Shown piece by piece: positions 12,607-22,377 of a stretch of 64,000 bases of DNA (within the stretch, counting starts at the first letter, position 1; every line of letters begins with the position of its first letter). The translations under genes and the position numbers were made by a program. Source of the stretch: Ottelia alismoides (taxonomy: Eukaryota > Streptophyta > Magnoliopsida > Alismatales > Hydrocharitaceae); NCBI GenBank assembly GCA_037367405.1, contig JAZKJV010002627.1, positions 372,001 to 436,000 on the forward strand. The letters run 5' to 3'. The notes under the pieces are model-generated. The model made no database searches. It saw only the letters and a program-made list of their open reading frames with translations, and was not told the DNA's origin.

Positions 12607-14395
12607 TTAAGGCAGTTTTCGGCCGATCTTTTTGTGAACCTGTGGTGGGAGATCGTAATGATAAGAAGGAGTTGAAGCATATGATTTCCAACCATTATTA
12701 GTGTTATCCTCAGAGAAATCATGATGGAGAGTCGATGAAGCATATGAATTAGATGAAAGATAACCATCATTGGAGTTATCCTCAGAGGAATAGTATTTGA
12801 AAGTGGAAGCACTCCAGATATTCTTGTCCTTTAGTTTCTTCAGTTGTTTTCTCAGAAATTTGTTCCTTCTTGGGATCAAGCGATTCATCCTCGGATAATG
12901 AATACTCTGAAGCACCAGTCTCAGTCAGCTCATAAGAAATTATTCGAGTATATTTAATGAGATCGGGAGAATCGACTTTGGATGAATAATAGTGAGGAAC
13001 GGGAGTCGTCTAACGGGAATCGAAAATTGTATCCTTGCGAAGATAGGGCTTTAGGACTACCAAACATACCTCACTCATGTAGATTACCCTTTGCGAACCT
13101 GATGAAGAATCATCTGATGATTCCTCTTCCAGAAGGTCAAAGGCAATTTTCTTTTTAGATGAAGGAGCGGCCATGTTTCGTGTTGTTTGCGAAGGTGATG
13201 GTCTTGGAAGTGAAGTGTTGACATTTGAGTCTCCAGATGAATAACCATTGAAATATTCCTCCATGGTCAGTGCACGTCCCATGTATTTGTTCTTAGTTTT
13301 TTTAATGTTGGTGCACTTCTGAGTTAGGTTTATTTGATCAGGGTAGTTAGAGAAGGTTTCGGCCGACTCAGGGTCAACCTATGCATATGTCTCAGGATCA
13401 TATAAGAAACATTTTCCCATGGTGAGAGCAGCAGGAAATGGAACAGTGGGGAGAGTCTCTACATATTTATTCTCAATTGATGTGATGTTGGTGCATTCCA
13501 GTGTCAGGTTGATTTGATCAATGTGGTCAGAGGAGATCTCTATTGACTTAGGATGTGCCCATGCATACGTCTCATGATCATATGAGAATTCATTTCCCAT
13601 GGTTAGAGATGCGGGAAATGGAACAGTGGGGATAGTTTCTAAACCAATAGTCTCTTCAACAGTCGTTATCTCAGGTGAAGTAGCAGGGTAGGGATCTTCT
13701 ACCATTTAGTGGTTACAGTTGTTGACGACTTCGTGGGCTGCCTCAGAATATCATGTTTCCTTAAAGATTGGGTGAGATCAAAGTGCTCCCGATACTTTAA
13801 AATTGATTTCCCGAGTCTCACACTCAGTAATTGCCTTAGTCGATGCCAAGAATGGCTTTCTAAGAATGATCGGAGACTGGGTAAATTCTCCTTGATGCTC
13901 AATATCAATGATTGTGAAGTCCACTTTAAGCGGAACACCTTGGAATGTAATGATGACTAAAATGGTTCTTCTCAACCGCTTTATAGATCGATCAGCCAGT
14001 TGAATGATCTCTCTTATCTTTCTGATAGGTCCGAGTTTGAGCTTGTAAAATACATAGGTCGGGAGGATATTGATTGGCGAGTCGTCATTGATTCGAGCAT
14101 GTGTAAGTATTGTATCTTTGATTCCACAGTTAGATCTGGACAACCGGTTCACTATGTGGCTCTTGGTTTTTCTCCTCAACACCAAGGAGGTGGCCATTGA
14201 CAAGATATGTCTTTCAGTCTTTGTTCTTATCCTGCCCGACCTCTTCATCATTAATTTGTTCACTATAAATTCTTTAAGGTCAGGGAAGTGTTCAATGGCT
14301 TGTATCAAGGGAAGTTCAAAAATCAACCTCTTCTCCAGTGCTTCCCGTAAAGCAGGATCCAAATTCTTCAGATCTTCTTCAGTTTCAATTTTCAT
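12607..14395 (-). pseudogene. Element B ORF2: retropepsin-like domain plus acidic repeat tail
   Basis: It starts at ATG 14395, which overlaps the ORF1 stop in an ATGA. Frame 14395-13778 (205 residues) is open and contains, in order: an LPLIQAIEHFPDL segment, a basic stretch (MKRSGRIRTKTERHI), and a retropepsin-like fold with INDDSPINILP, QLADRSIKR, VDF and PIILRKPFLA. Athila proteases normally have DLGASxNLMP, so here the catalytic Asp is Asn and the Gly residues are replaced. Downstream the frame is broken, but pieces at 13705-13379, 13282-13010 and 12915-12607 continue the tail. They contain 60-residue repeats (PTVPFPA, LTMG, ETYA), an acidic SSDDSSSGS stretch and a basic end (HKKIGRKLP). 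The tail ending is shared with A and C. Confidence 0.8.
13260..13640 (-). repeat. 180-bp in-frame tandem repeat in element B ORF2
   Basis: Plus-strand positions 13381-13440 and 13561-13620 line up with an offset of exactly 180 bases (ATGCATA.GTCTCA.GATCATAT, then CATTTTCCCATGG). A third, more diverged partial copy lies at about 13260-13378. One period is 60 codons, so copy number can change without shifting the frame. The encoded repeat has PTVPFPA, LTMG and YDxETYA. Confidence 0.9.
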
Positions 14396-15514
14396 GTATT
14401 TTTCTGGTTTTTTGATTTTTGAGTGTTTGTTAATATTTCGACTTTTTTGGTTTTTTCTGTGTGGTGTATGGATGGGTTGTGTTCCTCATGTGAGGAGGAT
14501 CTTAGATATGTTGAGTCAGATTCAGAGTGGTCCCTAAGGGAGTAGTAGGCAGACGTGTCGCTATCAGGGTTATCACTAGGGTGATTATAGTCAATAGGTT
14601 TCTGAATATCCTCAAGTCTTTCATCATCCATTTTTATGTCTGAGCTACAATAGAGTAAAATTAGTCGATAGGTGAAGTTTCTAATTTATCCTCTGTTAGT
14701 TCACATCTCCTAGTAATCCTCGAAATGTCATCCTCCAAAAAATTTTCATTATCAATCATGGGAGCAGTCGGTGTGTATTGTGATTCAGTAATTTCATCTT
14801 CTATTTTCCTGCATGAGCTGAGAGGAGATTCTCTTGGAATATCTAATATATGATTGTTATTTTCTGAAAATTTCTCCTCATAAATTATGGAAGGGGTCTG
14901 CTCAGTAGAAGGATTTTGCGGGAATCTGTAGGTCTCATACTTAGCATACCGTGACTCGGGCATGCAATGCTGGTTTGAGTAGAGCCTACTTCCATGGTCA
15001 AGATTGATCGTATCCCCTAACAATGGAGTCATACATGGTTCATATGTGTCAATATCATCATTTTGCTTCTCTATATATGTAGGTTGATCGAGGGAGTGGT
15101 ATTCATGGTAGTCAATGTGGATGTGATCGTCACAGTTAATCCAATACTGATGATCATTATGTGTGGGCCTCTCCATGTGATGTGATTGGGTTTCCGTATT
15201 ATTCCCTATGGTCAAGGAAAGATGTGAATTTTTGTAGTGTTGACATATCCCAGCAAACTTGTGAGGAAGGAATGAAGTTGGTTGGGGTTGATATTGCTGC
15301 CAGTCATTTGTTTTGATGTTTTGTTCTTCAGAAACGGTGGAGGTGAAAATATGATGTTGTGGTGACTTTGATCGAATGATTCGAGTAAAATGGCTTGGAA
15401 TTCATTGATTGGACCGGATTCATCCGAGAGTGAAAGTCTCTCGCAAATTTGGAGGATTCTTGAAAGAAGGGGGTTTAGATAATTTGGGCCTGACCAAGAC
15501 AAATCCATTTTCAT
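14392..15514 (-). pseudogene. Element B ORF1, broken into three frames
   Basis: It starts near 15508 with MDLSWSGPNYL, comparable to MFGYWSPYP in A and MDPWSTFYPDF in C. Segments 15514-15212, 15215-14661 and 14631-14392 together match element A ORF1: MERPTHND against MERPTHHD, PESRYAKYET against LESRYVEYET, and NENFLEDDISR against HENFLEDDISR. The C-terminus is rich in Lys and Asn. It does not look like the usual Athila Gag, and I see no zinc knuckle. Its role is unknown; by position it replaces Gag. Frameshifts make this copy non-functional. Confidence 0.75.
14408..14414 (-). promoter_or_regulatory. Putative -1 frameshift heptamer A_AAA_AAC, element B
   Basis: Shortly before the ORF1 stop the zero-frame codons read TCA AAA AAC CAG. 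They form the canonical slippery heptamer A_AAA_AAC. The -1 frame after it is open and leads into ORF2 through its ATG. Position is read on the minus strand and may be off by a base or two. Ribosomal slippage is inferred, not shown; ATGA reinitiation is the alternative. Confidence 0.5.
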
Positions 15515-15816
15515 AAAATAGATCAGATGGGTACTCGGACCATTGTCATGTATTTGTCAAAGGAGGCTGATGATGAATCTACATGGTTGATCTCGTTGTA
15601 AGTGCATAGGATATTCACAAGAAGGAAATTTTTATCAAGGAGAGTGATGGCACAAGTGTGCGATTTTTTATCTTCAAAATCGGTTCACACACACCAATGC
15701 AAATACAAATCAAACTTCAGGTTCACCAACTCACATAATGAAGCCACAAGAGCTCGGTAATTTATCTTTTCAATTTTACTTGGTGATAAACTCAATCTTG
15801 GAAAAATTTAGTGAGT
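15515..15816 (-). other. Element B leader, distal part
   Basis: This is noncoding sequence between ORF1 and the inserted solo LTR. It contains no credible reading frame. Leader sequence resumes at 19079 on the other side of the insertion. Confidence 0.6.
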
Positions 15817-16613
15817 TGTTAGGTACCGAAAATTTTCTTAAAGACTGGTCTGAATTCTTACAACTAGTTGCATCTACTTGCAGCCAGTATGGGTGTAAGT
15901 ACGGACTATAAAACGGCTACCCGTGCTACTTAAGGACAGAGCCTTACATAATGTCCTTTAAACCACCCACTATGCTAAGGAAATCCGGACCGTTTACCGG
16001 ATACCCGTTATTTCCTCGGTGAGAAGTAGCTAATCGTTTTTAGAATTAGTAGTCTGAACGAAAATTTCGGAGATGGGCTCTAACCTTATAAGTCGTCTCT
16101 CGCTTAGTCAGACAAATAAATGAATCCAAGGTCGGGGTTGCTCTTGTAAAGCCTTGAACTTGGCATATCTCGGATCCTATATAATATGATCTGGCTCGTC
16201 AAGAGAAAACCAACGGAATTTCTTTCATGTGAATCGGACTTCGTTTCGAATTGTTATGATTTTTGGAAGAAATAGGAAGGCTAAGATGTCATTAACCCAT
16301 AATGATTGTCACTAAGACTAATTAAATATGATTTAAGAACTAATGATGGATTGAAAATCGCTAATTATCATTAGCAAACACTAATCAATAGTTAGCAAAA
16401 GATAAGCATAAACCGTGAAAGTTAAATCGCGATTAGTGAAAATTAATCACGATTAGTGTTAATTAAGCGTCATTAGCGAATCTAGAATCCTCTAGAATGT
16501 TCTAACTTAAGCCCCAAGTTTGGGATAAGTTTTGGCCAAAGCCATGGACCACTAAACCATGGTTAAGGTCTGAACCATGGTTTTCTAACCATGGTTAGTG
16601 GTTTTCTGGATCC

Positions 16614-16620
16614 TATAAAT
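16614..16620 (+). promoter_or_regulatory. TATA box of the solo LTR
   Basis: TCCTATAAATACACCCC is followed about 30 bases later by a C-rich ACCACCACCC stretch and a GGGCTAGGGTT segment. This is the expected layout of an LTR promoter and gives the LTR's orientation. Confidence 0.65.
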
Positions 16621-16870
16621 ACACCCCTACCCATTCATTCTCTACGATTTCCACTATCACCACCACCCAAGGGCTAGGGTTGAGAGGTCGGGAGGAGGAG
16701 TCGGAGGTGGGGAAAGAGCGCTAGCGAAGCGCTGTCGGGAGAACGAGGAGGAGAAAGGTATGATCATCTCTTAGTTTGTTTCTTAAGCTAGGATTTCAAT
16801 TCATCCTCTTTTCTTCCAAGTTTTGTTCTTGATTCATATTTCTTTCTGATTCGTTTTCTGTTGTGGTTCG

Positions 16871-17313
16871 AGGAGAAATCTGTGTAACACCCTACTTAGG
16901 TACGGGCGGCTATGCACGTTAGTGAACCATGTGATTCGTGACACATTCACTCATCTAAGACGTGTGGTGTCTACCGATTCTCCATCGCTTGTATTTCTAT
17001 TCTTTCAATTATGATTTTACATTTATTTTGATGGAGAAATCTGTGTAATACCCTACTTAGGTGTGGGCGGCTATGCACGTCTGTGAACCCTGTGATTCGT
17101 TACACGTTCACTCATCTAAGACACATGGTGTCTACCGATTCTCCATCGTTGTTTCTATTCTTTCAATAATGCTTTTACAGTTAATTTGATGGAGAAATCT
17201 GTGTAATATCCTACTTAGGTGCGGGCGGCTATGCACGTTAGTGAACCCTGTGATTCGTCAGACATTCACTCACCTAAGATGTGTGGTATCTATCGATTCT
17301 TCATCTCTTGTTG
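16871..17313 (+). repeat. 159-bp tandem repeat, 3 copies, in the solo LTR
   Basis: Copies begin at about 16871, 17030 and 17189 with GGAGAAATCTGTGTAA and share CTACTTAGG, GGGCGGCTATGCACGT and CTACCGATTCTCCATC. Differences between copies are scattered substitutions. Confidence 0.9.
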
Positions 17314-17394
17314 TTTGAGTATATTCTTTAAGTTGTGTTGTTATTTTCCTCATGATTGATTTTATAGAGGAAACTCTTTTCATTTTTATTTTGA

Positions 17395-17525
17395 AATATG
17401 TCCCGATATAAGGGGAAACTCTGTCGAAATTTTCTGAGAAATAAGTCCCGATATAAGGGAAAACTCTGCCGAAATTTTCCTAGAAATATCTCCCCGTATA
17501 AGGGGAAGCTCTGCTGAAATTTCAA
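17395..17525 (+). repeat. About 46-bp tandem repeat, 3 copies, in the solo LTR
   Basis: The unit CCCGATATAAGGGGAAACTC...GAAATTTTC starts at about 17402, 17448 and 17493. The antisense open frame here (SFPLYRD repeats) is a by-product of the repeat and not a gene. Confidence 0.8.
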
Positions 17526-19078
17526 GAGAAAGTATGTTCTTGGCGTTCTTCGTGTTCTTTGCGTTCTTCATTTTCTTCGTTCGTTATTCGCGTTCTTGAC
17601 ACGTTCTTAGCGTTTTTGATACGAAAATGAAATTCAATCTTTTCAAGAGCCTTAAAACATCCATTCTAAAAACGAAACATGATAAAGCCTTGCATACATG
17701 AGAGAGAGCTCAATTAGGTAACGAAATCATTTCTTTTGTTGTTGGGTTTCCAAACGAGATTATTGAAATTCTTGATTTTATGTTCTGTGCTATAAAAAAC
17801 CCTAATTTTGGCTTTTTTGAAAAAGTCTGAATAGTTGCTTTGTGATTCCCACCAAAATAAGGTTTAAGCATCAAATTGATGCGATGGCTTTGAAAGTTAG
17901 GGTTTGGGAGTAAAAATGGGCATAAAAATGAGTATATACGCATATGAATAATATATATGTGAGTCTATACTAAGTATTGCTGATTATGCAAATCGAAGAC
18001 TTAACAAAAGAATTATATCATGGGGATTGATGTCGTTTGAGTTGGATCCTGAAAAGAATCGTGTGTTACGTTAAGGATGACTGGGAATAGAACTACAGGT
18101 CAGGCATGCAACATTCTGGTTTGTCAGAAGGAACCCGTATTGGTGTTTCCCTACCTAGGTGGTACACAGTTGCCCTGTTATGATAAGTGTGCACGAAATG
18201 AATGTTTTGCAATGTGTGGTACTGGGAGACAATATCTTCGGGTTGAACGACGAAAGATGTGGTTGTGCCATGTGGAGGCACGGGTGGTTCAATAGTGGCT
18301 GGGCCACGATAATATGTTTTTAAAAGCAGCTATGTTATATGATTAAATGTTAGCTTGAGGTTTTAAGCAACCGAGTCCTCGAGGACGGTGTGCTCATTTG
18401 TTTTCCAGGCTGAGGGTTTGAGATCATGTTTAATAAAAGAAAAGAAAATTGTCAGGGTAGTATTGGAGGATTGGTTGAGGCGACGTGCGGTGGCATAAGC
18501 TTACCAGGATCAATGCAATCTACAATCCTGAAGTGTCCACAGCTTCGGAGTCCTTATAGTGGTGAGGTAATTCCCTGGACTAATCCCTGATGTGGAATAG
18601 AATGGGAATAGGACTTAAATTAATGAGAAGGAATGAAATCTTTTGTGATAATAAGTTTTGAAAAATTACACAATTTGTTTGCTTTTCTCTTCTTCGTTAC
18701 TTAGCATTCGCTAATTTTTATCCTATGATTTATGAAAAACCCAACAGGTGTCGGTGAGCCATCATAAGGACTTTAGTAATCCAGCCAGCTTACCTAGTAG
18801 ACATCCAGCCAACTACAGTAGCTTTACTTTGTAAGGTAGTTAGTAATCTTTTTGTGTATTTCCTTTCAGCTGATGTAGATGTAAATGGTTGTAGTGGGAC
18901 AATGGATCATGTAAACTTTATTTTGTGAATGGAAAAGTATTAAATACTTCTTTTTGAGTATTTTATTTGCAGCTTGTTTTTGAATGTTAGTTGTGATTGT
19001 TGAAATTGCTGAGTAACCAGATCCGGATATGGGAGGATCCGATGGCCCGAGATTCGGGGTCGCGAAAGCTCTCCCACA

Positions 19079-19997
19079 AAAAATCTTGATTTTATGGATT
19101 AATTAATGTTGGCTCTATTTAGCAGTCCTAATTTTAATTAGATAATCACTGAAAAATTAGGTGAGCACAAATACACGTCTACCGTCTAGTCCCAACCTCC
19201 ATTAAAATTATGTGACAAAATGAGAGGGAGAAATTCGGGAAAAGTCGATGCACGTGAAACAATGATGTATGCTCATATAAAAGACTTACAGTGATTCCTC
19301 ACAATCTCAATGTAGGATATAATATAAAAATTGAAAAATTAATCCATATGAATGCAAGCCGATGAAAACCGCACCTAGCAGAAAGTTCTATCAGCCGGGA
19401 AGAAATGAGTTAAATTTTTTACTAAGGTGAACAATCTAATGTGCATCTCGATTAATGTGAAGTATGATCCTATATTCTATAAGCACAATAAAAAATTTAA
19501 AAGCTCTAATAGCCTATGTGCAGGTCTAACCAACGAGCCACTCAAGTCGGTCCCCACCCTCACCGGAGAGTGAAACAGGACACGACACATCACAGAAAAA
19601 GTTTGACGTCTTGTTACACACATGAGAGTCCAAACGGACACCACTATAAATGAGAAATTTATTACAATATTATATTGTAGAAAAATAAATCCTAGACTCT
19701 AAGCTCTCTCACAACTCGACTCGATCTTAATTAATTTGTGCTTTTGGGCATCGGTGAAGATGTGTTAGTTTTGTGAGAAACCGCTCCACATATGTTAGGT
19801 ACCTCGCTAGAAAAATAAGAGAGAGTGTAAGAGGGTGATACAAATAAAAAATAAAAAAATAAAATAAGGAAATAAATGTTGGAAAAAAATAAATGTAGGA
19901 AAAGATGGAAAATTGACAATGAGGATTCAGGGGTCAGACTACCCGAATAAGAAAAATCGAACACAAAAATTTTTAGACAAATTCTAAGTCATTTGCC
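19079..19997 (-). other. Element B leader, proximal part
   Basis: This is noncoding. The block GTCTACCGTCTAGTCCCAA (plus strand, about 19178-19196) matches the element A leader at about 26457-26475 in reverse complement. That confirms orientation and homology. Confidence 0.75.
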
Positions 19998-20015
19998 TCC
20001 TCGGCAATGGCGCCA
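19998..20015 (-). other. Element B primer-binding site (tRNA-Asp type)
   Basis: The minus strand reads TGGCGCCATTGCCGAGGA, two bases after the LTR end. It is close to the Athila site TGGCGCCGTTGCCGGGGA, which is complementary to the 3' end of tRNA-Asp. Confidence 0.9.
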
Positions 20016-20017
20016 TC

Positions 20018-22377
20018 TAACGAGCCCAAGATTACCCTAAGTTAATTTACTTGAATTAAGCTTTAATGTGTCATTTCATTTTAGGCAGGAATTCGGAATC
20101 GATCAAGAAATAACCACAAGAAATCAATCAATTTTTAATCATTGTGGTTTCATGTTTATTTTACTTGGGCAAGTCCCAAGGTCGAACTCAAGGAGGCAAA
20201 GGAACAGCTGGATTTTTTTTTTGTCAAAGTTTGTGTACGATTTTCAAATGGTATTTTTTTGGTATTTTTAATGCAATTTTTGGATGCTAAATGCAAATGC
20301 ACCAATTTTAGGGACTAAAATGTAAAGATCAAACAAACGATGTCAGAAAAATATGAAAATTGGACAAGATGACAATAATGATGAAATGAATGCACTTTTT
20401 TAGAAATTTTTGATGCAAGATAAATATTTTATGAATTTATGAATGTAAACAAAGTAAATTTCAAAAATTAATTATAATAAATATTAAACCTATTTGTTTT
20501 TAAGGGATAAAATTATCTAAGATCTATCACTAGGTGATTGATCTCAGAAAAATCCTAAACCTCAAAAATACTAGATTTAATACCTATTAAAAATTAAAGA
20601 TTGAAATATGCAAAATAATTTTTATATGGCAAACTATGCATGCAAATACAATTCTTTTTGGGCACGATGTTAAATACTACTAATTCTATGATCCGTGATT
20701 TTTTGGCAATTTTCAGAGCAATGGTTAATTTATTATCAATTTCAAAGCACGAAATGGGTAAAATATGTAAATTACACGAGAATAATAATTATTAATTAAA
20801 CATAGGATAAAAATATGAAACCAATGCCAATAATTAGGGAGTTAATTCAAGAACATATGCAAATTTTTAAATAATAAAAAGATGCAAAGAAAAGGTTCAA
20901 ATTACAGGATAAATACGGGGTTATGTTTGCAATATTACAGAATATAAAAATAAATAGGAAAAGGCAGTGAAGGGCTAATGTTTTAAATACCTAATCCCTG
21001 TAAGGGGTTACTACAAAATTCCTAATGGGCACGTGCACAGCACGTGCCCTTGGGATTAATTGGACCTAGGTACGAATAAGGAAGGCACCAGGGGGTTGAG
21101 TGCAAGTTCCCCCAACACACATGCTCCTCACATGCGTGGGGGCCTCGGGCCTCGTGCCCAGCCTTCAAAGCTGGAAGAGTAGGCGGTGTCGGGGGCTTAA
21201 TGGAGGAAGAGGTCGAACGACGATGGAGCGCTGTGATGGGCGGAGGACGGCCGACACACGGCCGGTGGTCGTCAGAGGAGGTGACTTCGTTCCAACGGAG
21301 GCTCCGGAGGGTGAAGGTGGAGGAGCGTTGGAGCCAAATATCTCATCTCAAGCTTCTGAAGGACAGAGACTTCATGTCATTGAAGGCAAGGTCGAGGAGC
21401 TTCTGGTCTGCTTGCTGGCAAACTGCGGGCAGAGGCGAAGCGAGTTGATGAAGATGAACATGGAGGAGGGGGCCCTGGCGTCGGAGTGTGGTGCAGGACT
21501 CGAAAGGGGTATCAGTGGGGGTAGTAGTGGATATAGTGGAAGGGTGAAGGAATCGAAGTGGAGATGGAACTCGACGGCTACAGTAGCTAGAGTGAGCAGT
21601 TGTACGGAGGACCCGATGCTGCAATGATACTTGAAAGCTTTGGATCTCGCCCAGCCTTCAAGAGAGCGTTGTCAAGGGTGTTGTCATCACCGTCAACGAA
21701 GCCTCCCCTTTAACTACGTGAATCGGCGGATGAAGAGCAAGGGTGGGGCGGTGCGGTGTTAAATAATAGTAGGTGGCTGGAAAAATTAGGGAGGTTGTCG
21801 GAGGTGGTTGATTGGGAGATTAGGGACAAGATTAGAATGAGATCGGACAGAGATGCGATTGGGGTTGTTGGCATCAATCGAAGATGGCGGATGGGCGAGA
21901 TATGCGGGCAACGGCGGAGCTAAGAAGGAAGGCGGAGATCAGAAGCGAGGTGGCAGCCACGAGATTCGCGGAGGCACTGTGGCCCAAATCTAGAAAGGGG
22001 GAGGAATTAGCGGATGAAGGAGATGAATGATCGGTCGTCCTATCAGCCACGATCGGACGTCTGATCGAGTGACACGTGGCTCCATTTTTTATTTTTAATT
22101 AATTTATATTATTTAAAAAATAAATTTTTAAATAAAAATAAACAAAAATAAAGGCTAAAATTGAGTGACACATGGTGGCTCCAGAAGCTGCCACATGTCA
22201 TCACCAGAAAAATTGAGAATAAAAAATAAAGATAATTAAAAAAGATATAGCAAATAACCTCGGATCGAAGCTATTTCTTCACAAAATTTGCTCGCTTCGA
22301 TAAGATCTAAAACTTTCATGCAGAGACCAAAACCAAAATCGAACATTTGCACAAAGTGAATTTTTGGGGTATCCCAT
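20018..22377 (-). mobile_element. Element B 5' LTR, inner part
   Basis: It is homologous to 7743-10070. It continues at 35062 after element A. It includes the U5 hairpin block (CTTGGGCAAGTCCCAAGG, about 20165-20182) and a GC-rich island at about 21050-22080. The plus-strand frame 21100-21627 in that island is also open in part in the other LTR, but it resembles no protein and is not called as a gene. Confidence 0.9.
22373..22377. repeat. Target site duplication of element A, left copy
   Basis: CCCAT precedes TGATGAATC at 22378 and recurs directly after the 3' LTR at 35057-35061. The uninterrupted site is visible in the other LTR of element B (AACCCATGTACATA, about 10089-10101). Confidence 0.95.

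Larger units (their letters stand above)
15817..19078 (+). mobile_element. Long solo LTR inserted in element B leader, probably chromoviral Ty3/Gypsy
   Basis: This segment interrupts leader sequence that is continuous in element A. It runs from TGTTAGGTACCG to GCGAAAGCTCTCCCACA and has an LTR-like order on the plus strand: AT-rich U3 with repeated ACCATGGTT motifs near 16555-16600, a TATA box at 16614, a C-rich start, internal tandem repeats and a long U5. It encodes nothing credible. The length (about 3.2 kb) and the CCGGATATGGGAGGATCC end resemble long Tekay/Del-type chromovirus LTRs, but I assign the family only tentatively. AAAAA flanks both sides within a few bases (15802-15806 and 19079-19083); a clean target duplication was not seen, so the ends may shift. 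Confidence 0.6.

Noticed and set aside
17328..17571. Small proteins with SFPLYRD repeats
   Set aside because: They are translations of a 46-base noncoding tandem repeat.
15817..19078. A gene or full-length element inside the element B leader
   Set aside because: No coding potential, primer site or polypurine tract is present; it has the layout of a single LTR.
21100..21627. 175-codon plus-strand frame in the element B LTR
   Set aside because: Its counterpart in the other LTR (8793-9350) is broken up and on the antisense strand of the element; composition explains it.
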